A stretch of 64,000 nt of DNA, taken from the NCBI GenBank assembly GCA_019925795.1, contig CM034311.1, forward strand, positions 10,836,126-10,900,125. Direction: 5' to 3'. The notes under the pieces were generated by a model that was not told the DNA's origin, did no database searches, and saw nothing but the letters and a program-made list of their open reading frames with translations. The stretch is from Dendrobium chrysotoxum (lineage: Eukaryota > Streptophyta > Magnoliopsida > Asparagales > Orchidaceae). Shown here one piece after another: positions 42,060 to 54,976 of the stretch. A program made the position numbers and the translations under genes. How positions within the stretch are numbered: position 1 is the stretch's first letter; each line of letters opens with the position of its first letter.

Positions 42060-43385
42060 CCTTTGACCTCTATCGACCAACTATGATCCCTTAGACCTCA
42101 ATCAACCTACTAAGGTCCCTCTAACTATCAATGCCCGACTATGGAACCTCTGGTCTCTATTATTAGAATATAGTCTTACCTCAGTCCCTCAACTATGGTC
42201 CTTATGAACTCCATCACCCATTGACTATGGTCCCATTGGCCTCTGTTATCCAATAACATTCCCTCTTATAACCTTCACCCAACTATAATCCTACTGACCT
42301 TAGTCACTTAGTTATAATCACTCTAACAACCATTTATCAACTATAGTCTCTTTAAGAATCATCGCTCGACTATTATCCCTCAAACCACCATCTCCTTACT
42401 ATGGTCACTCTGGTCACCATCATTGCCCGATAGCTATCCCTCTAGCCAATATGATCCAACTACAATCCCTTTAGCCACCATCACCTCTCTATGATTCGTC
42501 CAATAATTGTTGCTTAACAATAGCCCCTTGGACCATTATTATCTAACCACAACCCTCAGACCCTCTTCACCTTATGACTATGATCCTCAGGCTACCATTT
42601 TCTTGATTATGATCCTCATAACACCATTTCTCGATTATGATCCTCATACTATCATCACCCTACAATAGTCTCTCTAACCACCATCGCCCGACCACTGTCG
42701 CCAACCAAGGCCCCTCGAACTATAATTTTTTCACTATAGCCTTAGACCACCATCACCCACCCACTACGATCCTTAGACTACTATTATCCACTATGATCCT
42801 CATACCATTTCTCTTGACTACACTCCTTCTGAACTCCATCACCCGCCAACTTTGGTCCTTCCAACCTTCATTATTTGACGATAATCCCTCAACCTTAGTC
42901 ACCCAACTATAAACCTTTTAACCTTCATAGTCCATCGACTATACTCTCATTGACCACCATTACCTGCCATAACCCCATCGACCTCCATCAAATTTGACCA
43001 CTATCGCCCGATTACGATCCCTCCAACCGCAGTCGCCCAACTATGATCTCTTTGACCGCCGTCGCCATACCATAGTTTCTTTCCCCTCCATCACTTGACT
43101 AAGATCCCTTTAACCACCATCATCTAACTATGGTCCCACTGACAACCATCGTCCGACTATAGTCTTATCGACCAACTTTGCTCGACTATACTCTTACTGA
43201 CTTTTATCGTCCAGTAATGGTCCTACCAATTTCTATCACCCGACTACAATCATATCAACTTTCATCACCTAACTATGGTCTTATCAACTTACGTTTCCCA
43301 ACTATATGCTTTTCAGTATTCGTCGCGTACCGATTATGATTCTTTTGACCTCCGTCACCCGACTACGATCATACCGAGCAAAGAA
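42060..43385 (-). repeat. 29-bp minisatellite M, array 5 right part (inverted), 1.3 kb
   Basis: This is the longest array. Units such as CACCATCGCCCGACTACGAT and CACCCGACTACGATCATACC repeat with periods near 29 bp. The last 300 bases (43090-43380) are the most regular. Long open frames across it arise from the repeat and are not genes. Confidence 0.8.
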
Positions 43386-44962
43386 CCAAGTCAAAGATCT
43401 CTTAAGAACAACTCTCATGCCATAGGATTCTTCCAATTTCACTATTTAATGTACTCTATATGATGCATATTTACTATATTTTGCCAACACATTCTCATAA
43501 GGAATGATATTATCTGTAATCAATGACAAACATTAATTAAATCATTTCAATTGGGTCACATCTTATTATTTTTTCTTTTAATTTGCTTAATTCGATGGTG
43601 TAACTCCTATTCTATGCAACTATATATGTTGTGTCATGTAATTAAATAAAGAGAAGGGTATCATTCCCATGAGGACTAAAATTTTCTAAAATCACTTTAG
43701 TACTGCTTAATAAAACTACTCTATTTATCTAGTTAGCTTATTTATAAAAGGTTAGGCAATTCAAAGTAAAAAGCTACAGTTACAAAAGATAAATTTACTA
43801 ATTTTAAAATCTTCAAACATATGATATTTAAAAACTCATACTTGCATAAGAGTGGTTTCGTCCTAATGTTGCTATAAATCAAAGCACAAGTACTTATCAT
43901 CTCTATTGAGCTCATTGGAGTATTAGCTAGGATTCCTCCTCACTACAGTTTTATTATATTCTTAAAATCTCATAACCCTAACCATCATATGTATATACAT
44001 GACAGGATTACATTTAAAAACCTCTAAGTATTCTTCTACTCCTCCACCGAGGTTGTAGATTATAGTAGATTTTAAATTTATGCATGACCTATACATAAAC
44101 TAAATGAAGCTTGGAGAAATTAAAAACATCATTAAAAAATTTATTAAATAACACACATACTCTATGTAATACTTGATTTATAAATGATCATAGATTTAGA
44201 TAAAAGCATTTTTCCGCACATGAAGATATAATTAAACATAATAAGTACTTTCATTCCATTAAATAAATCAAAAGTATAAACTAAAGATTAAGGATAAAAA
44301 TGACTTGGATAAGAAATACAGACTCCTTTGATCTCCTCTCTATCCACATTAGCACAAGACTCACAAAGAGGTACAAAAGAGTTATCCTCCACTAAAAGTA
44401 GCCTCTCACATTTACACACAAACACATGTCTATCCAAGTTGCCAACCCCCTAACATGAACACTCAGGGTCAGAGCTACAGTGCTCACTCTAGGGGTATGG
44501 GTCCCCACTTGCCGAAGGAAAAAGCCCACAGCCCTAGCCCAAGCAAATCAACTAAAATTTCTTGGGGTTTCTATGTAAAAAAATTAATCTCTTACTATTC
44601 TTGCACCCCATCTCTCTTATTTGTGTGTGTGATGGCTTTTCATATGAAACTAGGATGTTAAAATATCTATCTTTTTACCACCATGAATGTTCTAGCACAT
44701 ATCACTACCATATCTCTCTTGGTATAACACTACAAGGATGAAGTATACCATAAAATGGAAATAGTTATAGTTCTTTTTGGTGTTTATCATTTTGCTTATA
44801 TCTTTTTTATAGGTGTTGGGGTGGTTCTAGAAAGTGGATCCATTTTCTTGCCCAAGTTGTTTTGTTATGATAAGCAAGGAATATTAGGAAAAAGAGGGAA
44901 AGTTAATGAAATATCCAATACTTTCTACTCCACTATTCCATCTCTTCTCAGGTCTTGGTTTC
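43386..44962. other. AT-rich sequence, probably transposon-derived, unassigned
   Basis: No coding domain is visible on either strand. The words GGGTATCATTCCCATGAGGA (43658) and GGTTTCGTCCTAATG (43854) look like parts of the non-coding interior of plant LTR elements, but I cannot place the family. The last 200 bases lead into the poly-T of an L1. Confidence 0.35.
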
Positions 44963-47900
44963 TTTTTTTTTTGGGTAAAATAAGGATAGAACACAATTTA
45001 TCATTATGTAATGAAATAATTATAAGTAAGAACAAAAACCATATGTGGAAAAAATAAGAAAAATATAATATGACAAAGCACCCAAGACGGAAAGAATCAC
45101 TAAGGATTCCAAAAACCTTTGAACAAAAAGATGCACAATAGAAAGTAAGAAAAACATGAAGATGAAATAAAGGAAGGAAAGAAGTTTGGACTCAAAAAGC
45201 TAAAAATCTCCTCATTAGCATAGAACATGCACTAAACTCGAACCAAAAGTGACACCCGAAGTCTACACTACCAGTTTCAAAAACATACAAGTGAGTGACC
45301 ATCTAGGAAAGTGCATAAACAAAAATAAGGGAGAGTAGCATTTCATCCTCATCCATATGCGGGGAGGCCCATCAAAAAAGCTCTAATATCATGATAGCTC
45401 TTCCAACTTGAGATTCTATGCATAAAGGCATACTAGATAGTATAATAAACTACATCAGTGGAATTAAATTTGGTTCCAAATTGTCAATTGTTCCATTCCC
45501 ACCAAAGAAAATAAATGCAACAGTTTAAAAATAGTAGATAAGCTTCCCTTGTATCAGTAATAAGAGTGTGTTGATCAGTAATAGTGTCCATCGCCTGAAG
45601 CAAATTTGGCGTCAAGAGAAAGGTTCCAAGAGAAGGCACCATTTTGCTGAGAATGTGAAAGCTAAGAGGGCATTCAAAAAGGGATGGTTAGCAATTTCAA
45701 TAGCATTGTAACAGAGACTATATATATGATCCACCATAATATTATGAGAGAACAATGCAATCACAATTTTATGCCCTCCCCCCAACTAAAGCCAACAGTT
45801 GCAATCTATGATCCTAAGCCCATGATTTTGATGATAACAAACTTTATTGGCTTCTAATTATATTTCTCCGATTAATATTTGTGAATATCATTTTTCTATG
45901 CACACTAACATTTTTAGGTAAGCCATATACAATACAAAAGTATCGACTCAAGACTAGGTCGACTAGGAGTATTATCATCTGATAAGAGTCTATAATTTGA
46001 TTTATGTATTTAATATTTCTTGAGTCAAAAGTCCTGTAAAAGGTGTATAGAAGCTTAGTGACCATGCACACACACACAAGAGAGGAAATTTAAAAACATT
46101 AATTTTTGATCAAATCATAATGTACGATCACCATCGTACTGTGATCTAAGTTAAATCTAGTTTAATTATATCATTAAGTTAAGTTTTTTAATTTTAATCT
46201 AATTGTGCTATACGATACTGATGGTACAGGATGATCAGTATAAATCAGGAACCCCGCCGCCAATTATAAATTAGGCAATATTTTAAAATTCAAAATTTGT
46301 ACTAATCATACTGTACCATCCCTATCATACTATACAATGAATTTACAATTTTGCCTAATATAATCCCCTAATTTAGCACTCGAATCTTGATTAATTAATC
46401 TTGAACATTATACTATATTATGACCTTATTTGTATTGTACGAACTGATTCTAAACGGGGATGATAATTAATCATTGTCGATTGTCCTAGATGAAATGATG
46501 CTTTGATTGAACTAATCATATTATACGAAACTTAAATTTTATTGGATGATCAGTTCAAATATTTTAACTCATTATATAGGCTTTTGTTTATCGTATAGTA
46601 TTGTTATGCTACATTGAACTAATCATACTGTATAATTCGATATCGTATTGTACGATCAAAGTCGACATATTTAAAAATCTAAATTTTTTAAGCCTGATTT
46701 AAATAGTCATTTTAAAGCTAAAGAAAAACGATCTTTTGGTTATTGAAGGAACTCTGAGGGAAAAATATTGAGAGAACTCTAGTGCTTTAGAGAAGGAGAA
46801 GGTGGGATTGAATGTGAGGGAGAAGGAGTATGAGGGGTTTCTACACGGTTGCTCTAAACTGGTTTGCACCTTATTTCCTTGAAGGATTTGGTGAGTTTTG
46901 GGGTTGCTCTAGGGAGAGAAGCTTCAAGGTCAAAGGTCGAGGTTCTCTTCTTTCACCAAGAGGGTGAGAAAGGATTTTAACGTATGCTACCATCACCAGG
47001 AGGGTGGCATAGGTTTGAGGTTCTCTGCCTTCACTAAGAGGGTGAGAATGGATTCTAAGGTACACTGCCGTCACCATGAGGGTGGCATAGCTTCAAGGTT
47101 CTCTGCCTTCACCAGGAGGATGAAAAGAGATTTTGGTTCCCCACGGCACTAGGTTTGGTAGAAGTGATTTGTAGGGCTTAACTGCGGGGGCTAAAGGAGA
47201 GACACTAAAGGAGTTTGTGTAATACCCGAAGAGGAGGACTCTGTAAATAGACATAGCTCAAGTTTTGACCCAACCACTATAAAATTTCTGGTGTGCTTAT
47301 TATTTTACTTGCATTTTTATTTCTCATATTTTATTTCCTGCATATTATTTCCTATATATTATTCGTGTGAAATCTATGGTGAGAAATTTTGTGATATTTG
47401 TTGATTAGTTTCTGTGAGAAAGAATTAGTAGAAACAAAATCATAAAATCAAAAGTATCAAAAATACTTCTTTTTGGTCAAACAAAAATATGAATTTCATT
47501 TTGATCTCTGATATTATCTTTCGCTAGTATTTTTGTTTAACAACGTTTATAGAGAGGAACCTTTAAGGGGAATTTTTTTTAAATACTGATCCCCCCCCCC
47601 CCCCCTCGATGTGCCTGTGACCGTTCAACGAGGTTTGACACCCTCTATTGAATTTTCACTAATTAGGTGAAAATTGAAGACCTTGATGCATATTTTTTGT
47701 GCCAAATATACTCAACCCAAGAAACTATGCCTTAATCTTTAAATTTAAGTGATAAAAAGTAAATGAACTTTGGGTTTATTCCATTAGTCAAATTTATAGA
47801 TGCCATAGGAATTGCAGTGACAACATTGCAAAGAGAGTAGGGCTAATTCTTGGGGAGATCCCGTTCTCCTCTTTTAATAACCTCTTTAATTCTCTTGCTT

Positions 47901-49980
47901 GGTTTTACTTAAAAAAAGGAAAAAGAATCGTTATATATCTTAAAAATAGATTTTTCGTTTATCCATGGGTCCCAAAAAAATGATAAATCACTATTAGTAT
48001 TGACATGAAAAATCAAAAAAATCTTAATCTTGAAAGCAATATGTCAGATCGATTTCCAGGATTTAGATACAGGGTAAGTTAGAGGTTTCCATATAGAGGA
48101 ATATTTGAATTTCCACCACCATGCAAGCAATAGAGAATGTTAAAAAATCTCCAAATAAGAGCACAGTTAAATTCATTAATTATATCCATAAGATTAAGGA
48201 AGCCCAAACCACCAAATTTTCTAAGTTTGCATGTATTTTTCCAAGAGATAAGGGAGAGCTTCCTCATATTAATGTCACTGTGAAAGAGGAACCTAAAACA
48301 AAGTTTGTTAAGTATTTTCAAATAGCTCTTAGGTATGATAAAACCCTTAATCCAGCAAGCAATGAAGTTCCATATTGTAAATTTGAGAAAATGGAGTCTT
48401 CCTGCAAAGGAGAGAGTCTGACCTTTTTAGCCATCAAGAAGGAGAGAAGCTTTATTTCACAGAGGCTAGAAATCAGAGACAAGGTCTCTTCTTATAGCAA
48501 TGGTGATACCTAAGTAACTAAAATCATTTTATTCTAAATTAAGATTTAAATAGCTATCATAAGCTGTTTGTTAGATGTATGTTTGGAGAATAAAATTAAA
48601 CTTTTTGATTGGCTAATGGGTGAACCAGAGGCAGCCAAAAAATGAGCTAGCAAACTGCTAAGTGATTGGAGGTTGGAGGGTGTGTCATTTCTAAAAATAA
48701 TAAGGTCATCGGTATAGAAGAGTTGAAAGAGGCGGGACTGTCCCAGTATGATGCTCGAGTACATATTGTCCAAAGCTGCTACCTCTTAAAGACTAGAGAA
48801 ACCATCCATGGCAATACAAAATAGGCAAGGAGATAAGGGGCATCCTTGCCTTAAGCTTGGTGAAAGGATTTGAAAAAACCCTATCAAGCTTAATATGAAT
48901 GGGCTGATCCTATCTATTGTTCAACTAGGTGAAAGGAAGCCCAACAAAGGCAAGCTCAATAAGGGCCGTATCAAAAATCATGTTATTGAAATCATGGAAG
49001 GAGGTAGGTGGAGGAACAAGCCCATGAATCTTTTCATTATTGTTCCTCGATAGTTAAAATCACCAAAAACAACCCAAGATTGATTGGAAGCACTAGCAAT
49101 TTGAGCAAAATTTCTTAATATATTCCACAGAAGTCTTCTGTCATCACCAGAGTTCGATGCATATAGAACAGCAAGGAGAAAGGGTTCACTATACTAAGAG
49201 GCAACAATTTCATGGATCAAATGGTTATAATGGCAAATTCCACAAAAGTCAAGAATGGAAGAATCCCACTTTAGCCAAATCCTACCGAGGTTAAAGTAGC
49301 AAATCTTCACAATGAAAAAAACTTGTCAGAGAGCATAAAGCTGGGTCCGGGAGATAGTTGGTACCAATTTTTGCTACCAAAATTCAAAGGAGACTGAGGT
49401 TGAATTCTTGGATCAGATTTTCGCAACTAAAAATCTTATCAAAGCTAGTAAAGCTTCTAATGTTCCAAGAGGCAAATTTGGGCATACTCATTAATTGTTG
49501 GGGTTATGGGTGGGCCGACGCCTGTCCTTGGAGGTGTGGTGGCCCTTTGTTTGCAATTTTGGCTATTAGGGAGGGCGGCTTGAGAATTGGTGTGAGCTGC
49601 AAGAATGCTTTGTATGGTTTCTTCCATTCTTGGATGAACATGCAAAATTTGTTAGGAGAGACAATGCCTGCAGAGTTTTCCATTCCTAGCTATAGGTTTG
49701 TTGAAGAGGAAGGATCCCCAGAGTTGGTTTCTTTCTTCATATTTCTCCACTGTTATTCTGGCGGCTCAGTCATCTACTGCCGCTTCATCTCCCTCCTTTT
49801 TTTAATTTCTTCAGCTTTTCTAATGATCCTTAATCTAGCCTGTGTTGCTTCTCACCTCATGACTGACAAAGCTGTGTTTGTTTCCAACCGTCCCCACCGT
49901 CGTCTGTCGCCAGAAGACAACAGAGAAGACGGGGGATTCCACCAAGGTCGACACGTGACTGGTAGGTGATGACATACGGT
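44963..49980 (-). pseudogene. L1 LINE copy 1 (tandem unit 1), interrupted and deleted
   Basis: A T10 tract at 44963-44972 marks the 3' end. ORF2 starts at 49491 (MSMPKFASWNIRSFTSFDKI), the endonuclease N-terminus. Further endonuclease blocks include VPPPTSFHDFNNMIFD and PIHIKLDRVF near 48870-49040. About 1.3 kb of the RT is missing at about 48862. What remains is LFYTDDLIIF (48705-48716, YADD mutated to YTDD), ASGSPISQSKSLILFSKHTS, KLSLISWKNTCKLRKFGGLG, and a zinc-binding C-terminal region downstream (MEQLTIWNQI-like). A solo copia LTR splits it at 45797-47658. The piece at 49492-49970 may hold the end of ORF1. It is dead. Confidence 0.8.
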
Positions 49981-50446
49981 TTAAACGCCAGTGACCTTAT
50001 CTATCGCTTCCAACCTCTATTCCGATTACCAACCACGTGCATTTACTCTTTCCCACAGCCGGAGCTGTGGTTCACTTGTCAACGCTCATGTAAGTTGAGC
50101 ACGAGATCGTGTTGCGCCTCTTTGTGGACGAAAGCAATTTTTTTTTTGTGATCGCATGCTCGAACTCTTTAAACTGCCAGAAAAAAATGAGCACGTAGTA
50201 CATTATTGGATGCCATTTACTATCCACCTCATCTTAATCTATTAGTTGGGAGTTTTGACTTCCAATGAAGAAGTCTTGAGTTTGAGTCTTGCATATGTGA
50301 TACGTATGAATTTACCTTAATTGGCCTAAATGCCCAAAAAAAGATTACGCACTCTTTTACGGAATGTTCTCTTACATCTTTGAATCATAAGAATTATAAC
50401 ATTATTTTGATACTCATTTTAAGAAATTGGACGAATTTAAAAATGA
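44973..50446. repeat. Tandem segmental duplication, unit 1
   Basis: The unit spans from the L1 3' UTR through its 5' end and about 460 bases of flank (GTGATGACATACGGTTTAAA ... TTGGACGAATTTAAAAATGA). The order and most of the sequence are repeated at 50447-54800. Strict homology begins near 45031. At the junction near 50446, flank sequence ATAAGTAA runs straight into the L1 3' UTR (AGCAAAAACCATATGTGG), where unit 1 has ATAAGTAAGAACAAAAACC. This indicates a breakpoint at an 8-base shared word. Confidence 0.8.
45797..47658 (+). mobile_element. Solo copia LTR 'h' (GTAC-palindrome type) in the L1
   Basis: It starts at AGTTGCAATC (a mutated TGTTGCAATC) and ends TTGAATTTTCA, 1862 bp. The flanks CCAAC and CTAAT differ only by C-to-T changes. 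The unoccupied site is visible in the second L1 copy at about 51207. Inside are AATGTACGATCACCATCGTA (46120), TCATACTGTACCATCC-like and ATCGTATTGTACGATC (46642) sites; ~40-bp repeats (GGTTCTCTGCCTTCACCAGG, 46940-47130); CCACTATAAAATTTCTGGTG; and a C15 tract at 47591-47605. Confidence 0.85.
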
Positions 50447-53400
50447 TAAGTAATAGCAAAAACCATATGTGGGAAAACTATGAAAAATACAATGTGACAA
50501 AGCAGCCGAGAGGGGAAGAATAACTAAGGATTCCAAAAACCTATGAGCAAAAATATACACAATAGAAAGTAAGAAAAACATGAAGATGAAATAAAGGAAA
50601 GAAATCTGGACTGAGGAAGCCAAAAATCTCCCCATCAGCATAGAATATGCATTCAACTTGAACAAAAGTGACACTCGAAGTCTGCACTACTAGTTTCCAA
50701 AACACACCAGGGTGTGACCATCCAGGAAAGTGTATAAACAAAAATAAGGAAGGGCAGCATTTCATCCTCATCCAAATGGGAGTGAGGCCAATCAAAAAAT
50801 CTCTAATATCATGGTAACTCTTTGAACCAGAGATTCTATGCATCAAGACATATTAGATCGTATAATAAACTGCATCATTAGAATTAAATTTACTTCCAAA
50901 CTGTCTGTTGTTCCATTCCCGCCAAAGAAAATAAATGCAACAGTTTAAGAATAGTAGATAAGTTTCCTTCGTATCAATAACATGAGTGTGTTAATTGGCA
51001 CTAGTGTCCATATCTTGAAGCACATTTAGCCTCAAGAGAAAGGTGCCAAGAGAAGGCACCATATTGTTGAGAATGTGAAAGCTAAAAGGGAATTCAAAAA
51101 GAGATGGTTAGCAGTTTCAATAGTATTTTAACAAAGACTACATATATGATCCAATGCAGTATTAGAAGAGATCAAGACATTCATAATTTTAAGCCCCCCA
51201 ACCAAAGCCAAGTAAGTGAAAATTGAATACCTTTATGCATATTTTTGTGCCAAATGTACTTAGCCCAAGAAACCATGCCCTGATCATTAAATTGAAGTGA
51301 TAAAAAGTAATTGATGTTTGGGTTTATTCCATTAGTCAAATATATAGATGCCATAGTAATTGTAGTGAAGACATCACAAAGAGAGTATGGAAAATTCTAC
51401 AGAAGATCCCATTCTCCTCTATTAATAACCTCTTTAATTCTCTTGCTTAGTTGCTACTTAGAAAAGGAAAATGAATCATTATAAATCTCAAAAATGGATT
51501 TTCCATTTTCCCAAAAACTGATAAGTCACTATCAGCATTGACATGAAAAACAACAAATTCTTAATCTTAAAAGCAGTCTCTCTGATAAATTTTCAACATT
51601 TAGATACAGAGTAGTTAAAGGCTTCCATATAGAGGAATATTTGAATTTCCACCACGAAGCAAGCGAATTGCAAAATTTAAAAAGTCTCAAAATAAGATTG
51701 CAGTTAAATGCATGTATTATATCCATAAGATCACAGAGGCCCAAACCACAAAATTTTCTAGGTTTGCATGTATTTTTCCAAGAGATAAGGGAGCTTCCTC
51801 ATATTAATGTCACTGTGAAAGAGGAACCCAAAACAAAGTTTGTTAAGTGTTTTTAAATAGCTCTTAGGTATGATAGAACCCCTAATACAACAAGCAATGA
51901 AGTTCCACATTGTAAATTTGAGAAATTGGAGACTTCATGCAAACGAGAGAGTCTTACCTTTCTGGCCATAAAAAAGAAGAGAAGCTTTATTTCACAGAGG
52001 GTAGAAATCAGAGACAAGGTCACTTCTTATGGCAATGGCGATACCCAAGTAATTGAAAGCATTTTCTTCTAAATTAAGATTTAAAATACCTATCATAAAC
52101 TCTATGTTAGAGGTATGTTTGGAGAATAAAATTGAACTTTTTAATTAGTTAATGGGCAAACCAGAGGCAGTCAAAAAATGGGCTAGCAAGCTACTATGTG
52201 ATTGGAGGTTAGAGGGAGTGGCATTTTCGAAAATAATAAGGTCATCAGCATATAGGAGATGAGAGAGGTGCGACTTCCCATTATGATGCTAGAGTACATA
52301 TTGTCCAGAGCCACTATTTCTTAAAGGCTAGAGATATCATCCATGGTAATACAAAATATGCAAGGAGATAAGGGGCAGCCTTGCCTTAAGCCTACTAAAG
52401 ATTTAATAAAACCTTTGAGAGGCCCATTAATATAAATGGAGAAGAATACATTTTTGATGCAAGATTTAATCCACGAAATAAAAATGCTAGGGGAACCTTT
52501 TTGTTTAAGACGTTGAAGTAGATATACTCTTGAAATTGAATCAATGACTTTGTATCTATCAATCTTTGCTCCAAATAAATATTTTTTGTTCTTTTCCTTG
52601 AATTCAAAAATCACTTTTCTCGCAAGAATAACATTGTCCATAGAGCATCTGCCAGAGATAAAATCTACCTTAGCCAATATGAACAATGTAATGCATAATC
52701 GACTTGATTCTTAAGGCTAGGAGCTTAACAATGATTTTGTAGAAAACATTACATAGAGGGATAAGCATATAACCAGTGATGTAGACAGCATGTTAGCCTA
52801 TGGGAATTAGAGCAATCCCAGTTGCTTTCACCTTTCTCAAAAGATAACCTTTCAAAAAGAAGTGCTTAATTGCTTTGCAAAGATGATTACAAATGACATC
52901 CCAATTGTTAGCGTAAAATCCAAACGTAAAACCATTAGGACTCAGGACAGTCTTCTTATTAGAACTAAAAATAAGTTATGGATTTCAATGTCAATAATAG
53001 GAGCCAAAAGGATGGGAACAAGGTGATGGGGGATGACATTAATTTTTGGGATGTAATATAGAGGAAGGAGTGGTTTCATGATTAGGATTGAAGAGGCTTT
53101 TGAAGTGTAAACTAGAAACTTGATAACTGTTAGCCTGTGTGGTCCAAAAGTAGTTTGAGAGAGAAAATTTATCTAATGATGTTGTGGGTTTTCCTACGTT
53201 TAATTTTTTCATGAAGGAATTGTAGGTCATCTTTGCCTTTAGTAAGCCACTTAGTCTTGTCCCTTTGCACAATCCATGAAAACTAAGCAAAAAGAGATGA
53301 TAAAATATTGAGATTCACATGTTCATCCTAGCCATTTAGGATAGGATTGAGAGGGTCAATGCTGAGTGAATGAAAAATTTGCTTTTGATCATGTTGCAAT

Positions 53401-54345
53401 TTCAGCAAAGCACGCTGAGTATGAGACGCAGAATTCCAATTTTTGAAGCTTGATATAGTTCTTAGGAAGCTTGAGCTTGTCATTAAATGCAGTGATGGGA
53501 TATTATCTGAAGTCAGGTCTAGCAAAAACCTCAAACAAGCATATCTTAAATGAGGGAACTTTGCTCCAATAAATTTTAAAAAGTAACATTTGATTTGAGT
53601 GAGGGTAGTGATGGAGGTAACAAAGAGAGGGTCAGAGCAACGAGAGTTGAGCACATTATAACAAAAATAGATCAAGCCATGAAGAATTTGAAAAAACCCT
53701 ATCAAGCTTAATGTGAATGGGTTTATCCTGCCTATTATTGACCTAGGTCAAAGGAAGCCCAATAGAGGCAAGCTCAGTAAAAGCCATGTCAAAAATCATG
53801 TTATTGAAATCATGGAAGGAGGTAGGTGGAGGAACTAGCCCATCAATCTTTTCATTATTGTTCCTGGAGTGGTTAAAATTACCAAAAACAACCCAAGGTT
53901 GATTGGAAGCGCTAGCAATTTGAGCAAATTTTGGGTATTAGGGAGGGCGGCTTGAGAATTGGTGTGAGCTGCAAGAATGCTTTGTATGGTTTCTTCCATT
54001 CTTGGATGAACATGCAAAATTTGTTAGGAGAGACAATGCCTGCAGAGTTTTCCATTCCTAGCTATAGGTTTGTTGAAGAGGAAGGATCCCCAGAGTTGGT
54101 TTCTTTCCTCATATTTCTCCACTGTTATTCCGGCGGCTCAGTCATCTACTGCCGCTTCATCTCCCTCCATTTTTTAATTTCTTCAGCTTTTCTAATGATC
54201 GTTAATCTAGCTTGTGTTACTTTTCACCTCATGACTGACAGAGCTGTGTTTCTTCCCCACCGTCCCCACCGTCGTCTGTCGCCAGAAGACGACAGAGAAG
54301 ACGGGGGATTCCACCAAGGTCGACACGTGACTGGTAGGTGATGAC
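50447..54345 (-). pseudogene. L1 LINE copy 2, ORF2 with recognisable RT
   Basis: Minus-strand blocks in order: FNHSRNNNEKIDGLVPPPTS (endonuclease), KPIHIKLDRVF, IYFCYNVLNSRCSDPLFVTS, ARKVIFEFKEKNKKYLFGAK (52630), YLLQRLKQKGSPSIFISWIK, FIKSLVGLRQGCPLSPCIFC (52400), LLYADDLIIFENATPSNL with intact YADD codons at 52241-52252, MGLCDLMDIIHAF, and the C-terminal zinc-finger region HRISGSKSYHDIRDFLIGL (50846) with PGWSHPGVFWKLVVQTSSV. Several stops and frameshifts. The endonuclease N-terminus is deleted. Plus-strand open frames across 49358-49969 and 53931-54341 are antisense shadows. Confidence 0.8.
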
Positions 54346-54800
54346 ATACGGTTTAAACCTCTATTCCGATTACCAACCACGTGCATTCACTCTTTCCGCA
54401 GCCGGAGGAGCTGTGGTTCACTGGTCACCCTCATTTGAGCACGAGATCCTGTTGCGCCTCTTGGCCCATGGAAATAATTTTTTTTTGTGATCTCAAATTT
54501 GAATCTCTTAATCTATTCGAAAAAAAAAAGTTAAGCTTGAGGTACATTATTGGAAGCCCTTCGCTATACAGTTCATCTTGATCTGTTAGTTAGAAGCTTG
54601 GACTTCCAACGAAAAGTCTCGAGTTTGAGTCTTATACATATTATATGTGTGAGTTTACCTTAATTGACCAAAATGCCCAAAAAAAAGATGCTGCCCAATC
54701 TTTTATGGAATATTCTCATACATCTTCGAATCATACAAATTATAGAATTATTTTGATACTCATTTTAAAAAATTGGACGAATTTAAAAAAGATTTTCATG
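50447..54800. repeat. Tandem segmental duplication, unit 2
   Basis: This is a second copy of the unit at 44973-50446 without the solo copia LTR. It keeps the RT that unit 1 lost but lacks about 445 bp of the endonuclease region (junction GAGCAAATTTTGGGTATTAG at 53921-53940). The right part (53940-54350) is nearly identical to 49560-49970. It ends near TTGGACGAATTTAAAAAAGA at 54773-54793. Confidence 0.8.
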
Positions 54801-54896
54801 ATCTTAGGACACCTCCAATGGAAAAATTTATTTTTTACTTCAAAATATAATAACATCCATATCAAATAGTAAGTTATCTCCAACCAAACTTCATTT

Positions 54897-54976
<80 letters not shown>

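Noticed and set aside
42637..43463. Open frames of 60-90 codons over the inverted minisatellite
   Set aside because: They follow the 29-bp repeat in shifting frames and have no domain or start context.
49358..49969. 203-codon open frame on the plus strand, the longest in the L1 region
   Set aside because: It lies antisense to the L1 endonuclease start and ORF1 tail. The minus strand there has recognisable L1 motifs, and the near-identical stretch at 53931-54341 breaks the frame start.
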